This document shows positions 1-9,810 of a DNA stretch of 64,000 nt, in pieces. The position numbers were made by a program, and so were the translations under genes. The notes under the pieces are model-generated. The model saw nothing but the letters and a program-made list of their open reading frames with translations, was not told where the DNA came from and searched no databases. The DNA comes from Nonlabens ulvanivorans (GTDB lineage: Bacteria > Bacteroidota > Bacteroidia > Flavobacteriales > Flavobacteriaceae), in NCBI RefSeq assembly GCF_000732625.1, contig NZ_JPJI01000032.1, positions 1,493,180 to 1,557,179 on the forward strand, in the 5' to 3' direction. Every line of letters begins with the position of its first letter. The stretch's first letter is position 1.

Positions 1-1641
1 AATAAGCGTTTCCACTACGTGAGTCTAGGTATGCCAGCAAAACGTTTAAGCACAGCTTTTGATAGTGTGACTCTTTACGGTAATGATCCAGGATTGCGAC
101 CAGATATTTATGGAAAAATCGGTAATGCTGGAGTAAGTATTTGCTGTCTGGATGATGCAAAGAAATTGTATTCTGGTTTTGATTTGTCGCACGCTATGAC
201 CTCGGTTTCTATGACTATTAATGGTCCAGCGCCTATGCTATTAGGGTTCTTTATGAATGCTGCCATCGATCAGAACTGTGAACGATTTATCACTGAGAAT
301 GGTTTAGGCGATAAAGTAGAGGCAAAGCTTAAAGAGGTTTATGATGATAATAATGTAGAACGTCCTTCTTATTTAAACGCTCAAGGCGAAAAAGTATATT
401 CTAAAAACGGACAGGTTGATACCAGCAAACTGCCTGAAGGTAATGACGGTTTAGGTTTAATGCTTCTTGGTTTAACAGGAGATCAAATCCTAGATCCAGC
501 AGACTATGCTCGTATCAAGATGGAAACGCTAGCGCAAGTGCGTGGTACCGTTCAAGCAGATATCTTAAAAGAAGATCAAGCACAAAACACGTGTATTTTC
601 TCTACAGAATTTGCACTGCGTTTGATGGGAGATGTACAGCAGTATTTTATTGAAGAAAAAGTGCGTAACTTCTACAGTGTGTCCATCTCAGGTTATCACA
701 TTGCAGAGGCTGGTGCAAATCCTATCACGCAATTGGCTTTCACATTAGCAAACGGATTCACTTATGTAGAGTACTATTTGAGCCGTGGTATGGACATCAA
801 TAAATTTGGTCCTAACCTGAGTTTCTTCTTCTCAAACGGTATCGATCCTGAGTATTCAGTGATCGGTCGTGTGGCGAGAAAGATTTGGGCCAAAGCGATG
901 AAGAACAAATACGGAGCAAATTCTCGTGCTCAAATGTTGAAATACCACATCCAGACCAGTGGTCGTTCACTACATGCTCAAGAAATAGACTTTAACGACA
1001 TCCGTACGACATTGCAAGCACTGTATGCGATTAATGATAACTGTAACTCGTTGCATACTAATGCTTATGACGAGGCGATTACCACACCTACAGAAGAATC
1101 TGTAAGACGTGCGATGGCGATTCAGTTGATTATTAATAAAGAATTAGGTCTTGCCAAAAATGAGAACCCTATTCAAGGTGCATTTATCATAGAGGAGTTG
1201 ACGGATCTAGTTGAAGCGGCAGTTCTAGAAGAATTCGACCGCATTACAGAACGTGGTGGAGTTCTAGGAGCCATGGAAACCATGTACCAGCGCAGCAAGA
1301 TTCAAGAAGAATCTATGCACTATGAGATGTTAAAGCACACAGGCGAGTTCCCAATCATAGGAGTGAACACATTCTTAAGTTCTAAAGGTAGCCCAACCGT
1401 TTTACCAGCTGAGGTGATACGTGCGACTGAAGAAGAGAAACAAGCACAAATTAGTACTAAGGATAATCTACATACCGCTTTCGCGAAAGCGCAACAAGAA
1501 CAACTATCTAACATACAACAAGCTGCTGTTAAACAAGAAAATATTTTTGAGCATCTAATGGAAGCTACTAAGATTTGTACTTTAGGTCAGATTACTGAAG
1601 CGTTGTTTGAAGTAGGAGGACAGTATAGACGAAATATGTAA
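1..1641 (+). CDS. icmF: Methylmalonyl-CoA mutase family protein, fused IcmF type (3' part only)
   Basis: This is the C-terminal part of an adenosylcobalamin-dependent acyl-CoA mutase. The frame is open from base 1 and reads NKRFHY before the first possible start (GTG at 19), which is internal, so the gene begins outside the window. The visible 546 residues include the mutase-barrel signature [20 protein letters not shown], then [11 protein letters not shown] and [19 protein letters not shown], and end in GGQYRRNM, as fused IcmF proteins do. Those proteins are normally about 1,100 residues, with a B12 domain and a G-protein chaperone domain ahead of this part. The family interconverts isobutyryl- and n-butyryl-CoA, or related branched acyl-CoAs, in the cytoplasm; substrate cannot be fixed from this part. 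A copy of the dispersed palindrome at 1476-1491 encodes AFAKA in the C-terminal region. A terminator follows at 1829. Confidence 0.85.
   Translation, partial: NKRFHYVSLGMPAKRLSTAFDSVTLYGNDPGLRPDIYGKIGNAGVSICCLDDAKKLYSGFDLSHAMTSVSMTINGPAPMLLGFFMNAAIDQNCERFITENGLGDKVEAKLKEVYDDNNVERPSYLNAQGEKVYSKNGQVDTSKLPEGNDGLGLMLLGLTGDQILDPADYARIKMETLAQVRGTVQADILKEDQAQNTCIFSTEFALRLMGDVQQYFIEEKVRNFYSVSISGYHIAEAGANPITQLAFTLANGFTYVEYYLSRGMDINKFGPNLSFFFSNGIDPEYSVIGRVARKIWAKAMKNKYGANSRAQMLKYHIQTSGRSLHAQEIDFNDIRTTLQALYAINDNCNSLHTNAYDEAITTPTEESVRRAMAIQLIINKELGLAKNENPIQGAFIIEELTDLVEAAVLEEFDRITERGGVLGAMETMYQRSKIQEESMHYEMLKHTGEFPIIGVNTFLSSKGSPTVLPAEVIRATEEEKQAQISTKDNLHTAFAKAQQEQLSNIQQAAVKQENIFEHLMEATKICTLGQITEALFEVGGQYRRNM
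1476..1491. repeat. Dispersed palindrome copy 1 (inside icmF)
   Basis: CGCTTTCGCGAAAGCG, a perfect 16-bp palindrome. It is in frame in the icmF coding sequence and is read as AFAKA. Confidence 0.9.
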
Positions 1642-1952
1642 GCAGACACTTGGCTTTGCAATTGCAAAGCCTTAGTGGTCGCTTATCCCGAACTCGCTTC
1701 AGGATCTTTTGAACCTTGAATGATTTCAAGCTCTGCTAGCGTATGAATCGCTTATCCGGATGAATATTGGTTTCTGTACCTTTCTCAAAGCTTGATAAAG
1801 AGCAATCATACAAATTACAATTTTTACTAAAAGCGCAAACCTATGGGTTTGCGCTTTTTTAATTTAAGTATAGAATGTTAATGTTTTCTAAAAAATAAGT
1901 TCATTCAATCTCAATTCAAATAATCTTCTTTAATTGTAGGAAATATTTGATT
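1642..1952. other. Intergenic region with hairpins between icmF and the T9SS protein
   Basis: No gene was found. Shortly after the icmF stop there is a perfect 20-bp palindrome, GGCTTTGCAATTGCAAAGCC (1652-1671). A smaller inverted repeat, CTTGAA-TGAT-TTCAAG, follows near 1715-1730, and a clear intrinsic terminator lies at 1829-1860. The AT-rich stretch from about 1861 presumably carries the promoter of the next gene, but no convincing -7 box was identified. Confidence 0.6.
1829..1860 (+). terminator. Intrinsic terminator after icmF
   Basis: A stem of AAAGCGCAAACC and GGGTTTGCGCTTT with a TAT loop is followed by a run of T. Confidence 0.85.
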
Positions 1953-3368
1953 ATGAGAAGATTAAAGCTATTGATATTTCTGTTTTCAGGGTTTTCAATA
2001 TTCGCTCAAAACGAAGGCAATTTTTGGTATTTTGGAGAGAATGCTGGATTGGACTTTTCAACTTCTCCACCTACAGCGTTAAGTAATAGTGCTATGAGTA
2101 CCGTTGCAGGCTGTAGTACAGTGAGTGATTCGAATGGGAACTTACTTTTCTATACAAATGGTAGGTTAGTTTGGAATAGAAATCATGTTCTCATGAGCAA
2201 CTCTCCTAGTTATGGTTCAACTGATACTTATAGTCAGCAGTTGATTGTTAAAGATCCAAGTTCCACAAATACTTATTTTATTTTAAGAACGTTTTGGTCG
2301 GATTTGGTGCCAGGCCCAGCATTAGATTATCAAATAGTGGATATGAGCTTAGATAATGGTTTAGGTGATATTATACCTATTCAGAATTATAGTCATAATG
2401 TACAATTTGCAACTCAGGAAAAGGTAACTGCTTTTATAAATTCGAATGGCAATTCAAATTGGGTGTTAACTACTTATTTTGATTATCCAACATTACGCAT
2501 TTACTCGATTAAAATCCAAAATGGAATAATCGACACTAGTACAAGAGTAACTAGTAATTTTACTTCTGTTCCAAATTATTTATTATCAGGACGAGATGGC
2601 ATTTTAAAAATATCTAATGATGGAACTAAATTAATTTTAACTGATGGATTTAATGCAGCTTTATTTGATTTTGATATAAATACAGGTGTGGTAACAAACC
2701 CAATAAGATTATCTACAAATAGTATTTATAACAGATTTTATGGGGCTGAATTTTCACCAGACTCAAGTTTATTATATATCAATGGTAACACTGATACATC
2801 GAGTTTAGATTGTAATACTACTAACCAAAGAGCAGTGCTTCAATATGATTTATCAATGCCAGCAGGTTGGGAAGCAAATCCAATCGTGTTAAACAATTCA
2901 ACACTCAATAACGTAAGGCACGGAGATTTACAGTTAGCTCAAGACGGTAAAATTTATGCTTCAAAAAACTGTCAAGCGAGTTTAGGTGCAATTCAAAGCC
3001 CAAATGTTTTAGGTCAAGGTGCAAATTATACGGATAATGCCATAATGTTGGCGCCTGGAACAACAGGCCGTATTGGTTTACCTTATCTAATTCTTCCATC
3101 GCAAGCCACAGCAAGTTTAACCGATAATTCTTCTACCGTTATTAATATGTTTCCGAATCCAGCAAGTAGTTATATTAACTTGACAGCTACAAATCGTTTA
3201 AAAAGTGCAACGATAATGGATATGAATGGTAGAATGTTATCTCAAACTAATTTTACTGGAAATTCAACTGATCAACGTATTTCTCTAGAAAACTTAAGCT
3301 CTGGAATTTACTTTGTTACTATTCAAAGTGACCTAGGACAAAAGGTAAAGAAGTTGGTTGTGGAATAA
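1953..3368 (+). CDS. T9SS type A secreted protein with WYFG-family propeller-like domain
   Basis: The product has 471 residues. The ATG at 1953 is chosen over the TTG at 1947 because MRRLKLLIFLFSGFSIFAQ is then a clean Sec signal peptide. The mature part begins NEGNFWYFGENAGLDF and continues with GNLLFYTNGRLVWNRNHVLM and FSPDSSLLY, blade-like motifs that recur in the three proteins at 29005-37316. The fold looks like a beta-propeller; this is inference. The last 75 or so residues (MFPNPASSYINLTA to VKKLVVE) are a type A T9SS sorting domain, so the protein should be exported by Sec, moved across the outer membrane by T9SS and attached to the surface or released. Its paralogues carry type B tails instead. 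Substrate and role are unknown. Confidence 0.8.
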   Translation: MRRLKLLIFLFSGFSIFAQNEGNFWYFGENAGLDFSTSPPTALSNSAMSTVAGCSTVSDSNGNLLFYTNGRLVWNRNHVLMSNSPSYGSTDTYSQQLIVKDPSSTNTYFILRTFWSDLVPGPALDYQIVDMSLDNGLGDIIPIQNYSHNVQFATQEKVTAFINSNGNSNWVLTTYFDYPTLRIYSIKIQNGIIDTSTRVTSNFTSVPNYLLSGRDGILKISNDGTKLILTDGFNAALFDFDINTGVVTNPIRLSTNSIYNRFYGAEFSPDSSLLYINGNTDTSSLDCNTTNQRAVLQYDLSMPAGWEANPIVLNNSTLNNVRHGDLQLAQDGKIYASKNCQASLGAIQSPNVLGQGANYTDNAIMLAPGTTGRIGLPYLILPSQATASLTDNSSTVINMFPNPASSYINLTATNRLKSATIMDMNGRMLSQTNFTGNSTDQRISLENLSSGIYFVTIQSDLGQKVKKLVVE

Positions 3369-3392
3369 TATTTATTCTATAATAATTAAAAC

Positions 3393-3421
3393 AAAGCCTC
3401 TCGTTAACTAGAGGCTTTTTC
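3393..3421 (+). terminator. Intrinsic terminator after the T9SS protein
   Basis: AAAGCCTCT and AGAGGCTTT form a stem around CGTTAACT, followed by T residues. Confidence 0.85.
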
Positions 3422-3507
3422 TGTATTAATCCTTTTAATAGAAGGTTTCTAAAACTTAAAGAAAACTTAAAGTAATGATGATGATATGTATAAAAGTATA
3501 GTAATGA

Positions 3508-3515
3508 TATATTTG
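3508..3515 (+). promoter_or_regulatory. -7 box upstream of the DUF3078 gene
   Basis: TATATTTG matches the Bacteroidota -7 consensus TAnnTTTG. It lies 24 bp before the TTG start at 3539, leaving a leader of about 17 nt. No clear -33 TTG is seen. Confidence 0.5.
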
Positions 3516-3538
3516 CTTTTTACCCTTAAAATTATAGT

Positions 3539-4498
3539 TTGAAGTCTGTTATAGTATCGTTTCTTTTCTTTTTAATAAGTGGTGTAACCATTGCACAAGA
3601 CAGTATCCCTACTGCTCAAAGTACGAACTGGGCATCATGGGGAAGAGTAAGTTTTTTATTTAATCAAAGTGCTTTTAATGACGACTGGCAAGGTGGTGGA
3701 GTTACTAATGTATCAGGTAACCTAGGGATCAGTTATGACATGCAATACAAGCGTAAGAAGTTATCGTGGGATACTAAATTAATTAGTGATTTTGGTCTTT
3801 CTCAGGTAAAAGATCAGCGCTACTTGCGCAAGACGACTGATCGTCTAGAATTGAATAGTATACTAGGTAATCAAATTAAACAGAGCTACTGGAATTATAG
3901 TACGATTTTCAATTTTAGATCACAATTTATTTCTGGATATGAATTCTTTACAGAAGAAGAAACAGGTGACGATGGCGTTACCAGATCTATTCAAAAGCGA
4001 CGCGAGACCTCAGGCGGTTTTTCACCTTCATATTTTCAATTAGGTTTAGGTTTTTTATGGAAAAAATCTAAAAACTTCAATTTCAACATCGCACCTGCTA
4101 CTACTAGATTAATAACCGTATCATCTAGCTTCACTGACGTCGATATCAATGATCCAGATGCGGTTGATGACTACACACCATTTTTTGGGGTAGAGGCTAA
4201 TAAAACAGCTAGATGGGAAGTAGGAGCCTCTTTCCGTGGTTATACAAAATTTGAGGTTGCCAAAAATATACAAATGGAAAATGTAATAAGTTTATATAGC
4301 GACTATCTAGCAGATCCTGAGAATATTGATATCGATTATAACCTTAATTTATTTCTGAAGGTCAATAAATACATCAGTGGTAACTTTGAGTTTCAGGCGA
4401 TATATGATGATAATACAACCCGAGGTTTTCAAATTAGACAGGTCATCGGTCTTGGTTTTAAATATGATCTAGGAGAACGTCCTACTAAAAAGGCTTAA
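3539..4498 (+). CDS. DUF3078 domain-containing protein
   Basis: The product has 319 residues with a signal peptide, MKSVIVSFLFFLISGVTIAQ. The start is a TTG: an in-frame TAA at 3527 excludes anything further upstream, and no ATG gives the signal peptide. The mature protein contains NWASWGRVSFLFNQSAFNDDWQGGG and alternating aromatic and polar strands to the end, as expected of DUF3078, a Bacteroidota family thought to form an outer-membrane or periplasmic beta-structure. The function of the family is not known to me. It stands alone, with a -7 box upstream and no obvious terminator downstream; tamB starts 218 bp later in the same direction, so read-through is possible. Confidence 0.8.
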   Translation: MKSVIVSFLFFLISGVTIAQDSIPTAQSTNWASWGRVSFLFNQSAFNDDWQGGGVTNVSGNLGISYDMQYKRKKLSWDTKLISDFGLSQVKDQRYLRKTTDRLELNSILGNQIKQSYWNYSTIFNFRSQFISGYEFFTEEETGDDGVTRSIQKRRETSGGFSPSYFQLGLGFLWKKSKNFNFNIAPATTRLITVSSSFTDVDINDPDAVDDYTPFFGVEANKTARWEVGASFRGYTKFEVAKNIQMENVISLYSDYLADPENIDIDYNLNLFLKVNKYISGNFEFQAIYDDNTTRGFQIRQVIGLGFKYDLGERPTKKA

Positions 4499-4523
4499 TA
4501 TTAATGTAGTAAGCATTTTTATT

Positions 4524-4543
4524 TACGCTTTCGCGAAAGCGTA
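4524..4543. repeat. Dispersed palindrome copy 2
   Basis: TACGCTTTCGCGAAAGCGTA, a perfect 20-bp palindrome in the gap between the DUF3078 gene and tamB. Confidence 0.9.
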
Positions 4544-4716
4544 GATCAAATATCTTAATGTTTATTATATCTATTTCTATTAAAACGTTTTTAGGCTAAT
4601 TATTTGTCTGATTATACATTCTTAACAGAAATTTACCGTGGCTAATTATGTTAAATCATTGAACTTTTAGCAATTTGCACTCTATTAAGAACTTAAGGTT
4701 ATATTCCGAAAAATAG

Positions 4717-7700
4717 GTGCAAAAACAAAAATCACAAACTTCTATAAAATCACCATACAGATGGCTGCGCAGATTTGCACGCACCATGTTAGGAATACTT
4801 ATTTTCCTCATTTTATTGCTGCTGTTCATACGCAGTCCATGGGGACAAAGTATCATTGTAGGACAGGTAATCGATTATGTGAAAGGCAAAACAGGAACTG
4901 AAATCCAGTTAGATCGTGCCTTCATTACTTTTGATGGTAATATTCAAGTTGATGGCTTATATATGGGTGATGTTAACAATGACACACTAGTGTATTCTCG
5001 TAGCTTAGAAGCTGACATGGCATTATGGCCATTGATAAATGGTACCGGTATAGATTTAGATTATCTTAAATGGAATGGTCTTACAGCTAGAGTTGTTAGA
5101 AAAGATTCTATTGAAGGTTTTAATTATCAGTTTTTAATGGATGCGTTTGCTACCGCACCAGATACAACGGCTAGTCAACCATTAAATCTTAATATAGGGA
5201 ATATCGTTCTTACAAATTTTGATGTAATTTACAAAGATCAAGTAGGTGAGATGGATGCAACTGCAATCTTTGATGAGTTAATTCTAGAAATGAATGAACT
5301 AGATCTAGAGCGCATGGTAGTTGACATTGAAAATCTGTCACTTAAAAATGCCATTATCAATTATGAGCAAGATATAGTTACCTCATTTGCTAAATCTGAA
5401 ACAGATGATTTCCCTGAGCAAGATACGAACCTAGCAGAGGCCATTACAGATGATGCAAATGATTCTCCATTACCATTGTTATCAGCTCGTAATTTACAAT
5501 TGACAAATGTTGAATTAAATTACAATTCAAAACCAGAAGCCATTGTGCTGCAAACTCATTTTGGCGTTTTAGAATCATCTATTCCTAAGGCAGACGTTCA
5601 GAATAGTCAATACGTGGTAGATGGTGTGAAATTGCAGGATAGTCATATAGAATTATCTATGATTGAAATTGCAGATTCATCTCTACAATCAAACAATGAA
5701 CCTATAGCAATTGAATGGCCAGATTTAAATGTTTCCTTAAATAAGTTAAATTTTAAAAACAACAGCTTTTTATATAGCCTAAATGGTGCGCAACCATCAA
5801 CTACTCAATTATCGCCAGACGCAATTTCGTTGACAGATATTAATGTTGATTTACGCAATTTTAACCTTGCCGATAAAAGTGCGCGTGTAGTGTTAGATAA
5901 TACTTCACTTAAGGAGTACTCTGGATTGACGGTTAATCAATTAAGAGGTGAAATTAATGTGACAGATAATGATTTGATTATAAAAGACTTAATAGCAAGA
6001 GTTAATAATAGTTCCATTGATGGATCAATTGGTTTAGCATACAATGGTATTGACCAGCTTATTAATAATCCAGAATCATTAAAAGTAAACGCAACGATAC
6101 CATCGTATATATTTGACTTAAAAGATCTTTATAGTTTCCAGCCTGATTTATCTAGAAATGAATATGTAAAGCAATTATCAAAACAACCATTAACAGGACG
6201 ACTGACTGCTACTGGTAGCACTGAAAATTTAAAAATAGATCGCTTTACTTTAAATTGGGGACGCAATTCTGTAACCGCAAATGGTACTTTAACTCAAGTT
6301 ACCGATGTAGATCAACTAACGTTTAACTTACCTAACATAAAAGTTGTTACCGATAGAAATTCATTGTTACCATTCATAAATGAAAAAGACCTAGGCATTA
6401 CCTTACCACAAAAAGCACAATTAACAGCAAATGTATCAGGTAATGTTAATAATGTGCAGGGAAAAGCAAATCTAATGACCAGTTATGGTTCAATGATAAT
6501 CGATGGTGATTTCAAAAATGGTGAAAAAATTGAATTTGACTCTAAATTATTTCTGGAAGAATTAGAGCTATCAAAAATGCTTTCTATGCCAGAATTGGGG
6601 AACTTAAGCTTACAACTTCAGACAAGTGGTAGTAGTTCTAATGTCAATGATCTAGATGCTAGTATTGATGGCACCATAACTAGCTTTGCTTACAACGACT
6701 ATCCATTAACTAATATCCCGATTAAAGGAAGTATGAATAATGGAGCTGGGATAATTACTTCAAAATTTAAGGACGATAATATCAATATAGCGTTAGACGC
6801 AAATCTTAAATTGAACCAAAATGCAAATGATGTAAATGCCATTATCGATATCGCTGGAATAGATTTGAGAGCTTTCGGTATCACTTCTCAAAATGTAAAA
6901 GCTGCTGGTAAAGTAGAGATGTCTTATTCTGGTAATGAAGCTAGTTATAAAATTAGCTCTACTGTAGAAGATGGAATTGCTGTATTTGATGAACAGTCAT
7001 ATTTGTTAGGTGCCTTAAGTATGGATGCCTTTGTAACCAACGATTCTACTTCTTTAAATGTGAATAACAAAATGCTAGATCTAGAATTGAGATCTAATGC
7101 AGATCCAGCAAATATAACCGCAGCATTACAACGCCATATAGATAGGTATCTAACGACCAATCAGGACATGGACACCTTACAACCGGTTGTAATGAAAATT
7201 AAAGGTAACATAAGACCAGCACCTATCTTACGTGATGTGATTTTACCACAATTACAAACCTTAGACACGATCAATATAGCAGTGGATTTTAATGAAAAAG
7301 AGCGTAAATTAGATAGTGATATTAAGGTAGATTATATCAAATATGCAGATAGCGAGATCGATAGTTTAGTGATTTCATCTCAGTCAGACGCTCAAAATTT
7401 ACAATTTCAATTAGGATTTAAAAATATTGCTGCAGGACCTATAAATATTAAGCGCACAGCTTTGACAGGTATCGTTGCAGAGAATAAACTTAACCTAGAT
7501 TTCACTTCTTATGATGATGAAGAAAGATTAATTCACTTTGCGAGCACGCTTTCGCGAAAGCGTGATATCGATGGAATTGATAACCTTATATTTAATCTAT
7601 CCATAGATGATTTAATTCTTAATAAACAACCGTGGACCATACCTGATTCTAATGAAATAGCAGTAGGTGAGCAACGATTGCTATTCAGTAATTTTAAATT

Positions 7701-9801
7701 AAGTAATGATAATCAAAGTATAGAATTAAGAAGCGATCGTCCTAATACGGATAAGGAACATATCGCTCTTTTGCTTAAGAATTTTAAGCTTCAAGGCTTA
7801 TTAAGTTATTTAAATTCTGATGAAAAATTAGCAACCGGAACTGTTAATGGGGAATTTATACTTAATGATATTTATGGGGCGACAGGTATACTTGCTGATT
7901 TACAGATTAATGATTTACATGCGATGGAAGTACCTTTAGGTCAATTAAACCTAAATGCAAAATCATTAAATGGTTCACGTTATGATATGAATCTAGCTGT
8001 TAAAGGAGATGACGTTGATTTTGATCTTAGCGGTGATTATCAAGCCACAGATACTACAGCAAATCTGAACCTCGATTTAAATATCAGTAAAGTAAATATG
8101 TCGACCATTGCTGGGCTATCAGATGATTTTCTCAAGGATGGTAGTGGATCCATTAATGGTAATTTCAAAGTTACAGGTACAACAATTGACCCCAATTATA
8201 ATGGATCATTGAGATTTGATAATGCTAGTGTAAATGTCACGATGTTGGATACTAATTTTACTTTAAAAGATGAAAAAATAGTTGTGGATAATGCAGGTAT
8301 TACTTTAAAAAAGTTGCGTATAGCAGACGCTCAAGGTGATATATTTACTGTTGATGGTAATATTGGAACTGAGAACTTATTAGTACCGACTTTTAATTTA
8401 AAATTAAAGGCTAAAGATTTCACAGCATTAAATAGTAGTGAAGAAGATAATGACCTGTATTATGGTCAGGCAACCTTTGACGCCAGTGCGGCTATAACTG
8501 GTAATCTTACGGTGCCAGTTATTAACTTAGATCTTACCGTTAAAGACGTTACAGATATCACCTATGTTGTTCCGGCAACAGAGTTAGATGTGGTTCAACG
8601 TGATGGTATCGTACAATTTGTGAATAGGCAAAATCCCGATGCAATTTTAACGCAGACTGAAGAGGAATCTGCTACCCTTACAGGATTTGATATTACAGCA
8701 AATTTTAAAATAAGAGATGACGCAAAATTGAAGATTATCATTGACCCTAGCACAGGCGATAATCTACAAGTAGCTGGAAGTGGTGATCTTAAGTATAGAA
8801 TGACACCTAACGGTAGAATGACGTTAACGGGACGATATGAAATCGATAGTGGTTACTATCAACTCAATTTATATGAGATAGTATCTAGAAGATTTGATCT
8901 AGCCAAAGGTGGTAGCGTTACTTGGTCTGGTGATCCTTTTGATGCTAACCTAGATGTTAGTGCTATTTATAAGGTAGAAACTAGTGCCAGCGCTTTAATG
9001 GCGAGTCAAACTAGTGGTGCAGATTTGAGTACTAAGAATAGTTTCCGACAGCAATTACCTTTCTTAGTGTATTTAAATGTTGATGGTGAATTAATGCAAC
9101 CAGAAATTAGTTTTAAAATAGATTTACCAAATGATGAACAAGGTGCTGTGGGCGGTCAGGTATATGGTAGATTGCAACAACTCAACAGTCAGGATCAAGA
9201 ATTAAATAAACAAGTTTTTTCTCTTCTCGTACTTAACCGATTTTTCCCTACCTCTGGTGCAGATGGAAGTAATGGCGGCACGGCAACTATTGCAAGAGAT
9301 AATTTAAATCAAGCTTTAAGTGATCAATTGAATCAATATGGAGGTAAGCTATTGGGTAAGACCGGTATAGATTTTAGCTTTGGTGTAGATAGTTATACCG
9401 ATTATCAAGGTACCAGCTCTCAAGAACGTACACAGCTGGATGTCACAGCTAGCAAAAAATTACTGAATGATCGTCTGGTTGTGAGTGTAGGTAGCGAGGT
9501 GGATATACAAGGATCTGCACAAGATGGTGAAGAAACTCCAGTGATAGGTAATGTGAGTATTGAGTATTTGTTATCTCAAACTGGTCAATGGCGTTTAAAG
9601 GGTTTTCGTAGAAATCAGTATGATAATGTCATCGACGGGCAGTTAATTGTTAGTGGTATATCATTAATATTCACCAAAGAGTTTAATGAATTCAAAAATT
9701 TATTTGCTAAAACAGTTCTTGAAGAAAATCAAAAGGCTCGCAAAGAGGAAGAAGAAGAGCAGCAAGAAGACATAAAATCATCAGAATCAAATAATAAGTA
9801 A
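4717..9801 (+). CDS. tamB: Translocation/assembly module protein TamB
   Basis: The product has 1,694 residues and starts at GTG. A basic N-terminus and one hydrophobic segment (about residues 22-38) anchor it in the inner membrane. A very long run of beta-strand repeats rich in Asn, Asp and Leu follows (about 50-1200), which in this family forms a hydrophobic groove across the periplasm. The last 450 residues or so match the TamB C-terminal domain, for example SGDLKYRMTPNGRMTLTGRY and the NRFFPTSG region, before an acidic Glu-rich tail. TamB helps insert outer-membrane proteins and is linked to lipid transport. The neighbour tamL starts 9 bp after its stop, the expected pairing. Dispersed palindrome copy 3 lies in the coding sequence and is read TLSRKR (about residues 944-949). 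Confidence 0.9.
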   Translation: MQKQKSQTSIKSPYRWLRRFARTMLGILIFLILLLLFIRSPWGQSIIVGQVIDYVKGKTGTEIQLDRAFITFDGNIQVDGLYMGDVNNDTLVYSRSLEADMALWPLINGTGIDLDYLKWNGLTARVVRKDSIEGFNYQFLMDAFATAPDTTASQPLNLNIGNIVLTNFDVIYKDQVGEMDATAIFDELILEMNELDLERMVVDIENLSLKNAIINYEQDIVTSFAKSETDDFPEQDTNLAEAITDDANDSPLPLLSARNLQLTNVELNYNSKPEAIVLQTHFGVLESSIPKADVQNSQYVVDGVKLQDSHIELSMIEIADSSLQSNNEPIAIEWPDLNVSLNKLNFKNNSFLYSLNGAQPSTTQLSPDAISLTDINVDLRNFNLADKSARVVLDNTSLKEYSGLTVNQLRGEINVTDNDLIIKDLIARVNNSSIDGSIGLAYNGIDQLINNPESLKVNATIPSYIFDLKDLYSFQPDLSRNEYVKQLSKQPLTGRLTATGSTENLKIDRFTLNWGRNSVTANGTLTQVTDVDQLTFNLPNIKVVTDRNSLLPFINEKDLGITLPQKAQLTANVSGNVNNVQGKANLMTSYGSMIIDGDFKNGEKIEFDSKLFLEELELSKMLSMPELGNLSLQLQTSGSSSNVNDLDASIDGTITSFAYNDYPLTNIPIKGSMNNGAGIITSKFKDDNINIALDANLKLNQNANDVNAIIDIAGIDLRAFGITSQNVKAAGKVEMSYSGNEASYKISSTVEDGIAVFDEQSYLLGALSMDAFVTNDSTSLNVNNKMLDLELRSNADPANITAALQRHIDRYLTTNQDMDTLQPVVMKIKGNIRPAPILRDVILPQLQTLDTINIAVDFNEKERKLDSDIKVDYIKYADSEIDSLVISSQSDAQNLQFQLGFKNIAAGPINIKRTALTGIVAENKLNLDFTSYDDEERLIHFASTLSRKRDIDGIDNLIFNLSIDDLILNKQPWTIPDSNEIAVGEQRLLFSNFKLSNDNQSIELRSDRPNTDKEHIALLLKNFKLQGLLSYLNSDEKLATGTVNGEFILNDIYGATGILADLQINDLHAMEVPLGQLNLNAKSLNGSRYDMNLAVKGDDVDFDLSGDYQATDTTANLNLDLNISKVNMSTIAGLSDDFLKDGSGSINGNFKVTGTTIDPNYNGSLRFDNASVNVTMLDTNFTLKDEKIVVDNAGITLKKLRIADAQGDIFTVDGNIGTENLLVPTFNLKLKAKDFTALNSSEEDNDLYYGQATFDASAAITGNLTVPVINLDLTVKDVTDITYVVPATELDVVQRDGIVQFVNRQNPDAILTQTEEESATLTGFDITANFKIRDDAKLKIIIDPSTGDNLQVAGSGDLKYRMTPNGRMTLTGRYEIDSGYYQLNLYEIVSRRFDLAKGGSVTWSGDPFDANLDVSAIYKVETSASALMASQTSGADLSTKNSFRQQLPFLVYLNVDGELMQPEISFKIDLPNDEQGAVGGQVYGRLQQLNSQDQELNKQVFSLLVLNRFFPTSGADGSNGGTATIARDNLNQALSDQLNQYGGKLLGKTGIDFSFGVDSYTDYQGTSSQERTQLDVTASKKLLNDRLVVSVGSEVDIQGSAQDGEETPVIGNVSIEYLLSQTGQWRLKGFRRNQYDNVIDGQLIVSGISLIFTKEFNEFKNLFAKTVLEENQKARKEEEEEQQEDIKSSESNNK
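7545..7564. repeat. Dispersed palindrome copy 3 (inside tamB)
   Basis: CACGCTTTCGCGAAAGCGTG, a perfect 20-bp palindrome. It is in a different reading frame from copies 1, 9 and 11 and is read TLSRKR. Confidence 0.9.
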
Positions 9802-9810
9802 ATCAGGCCA

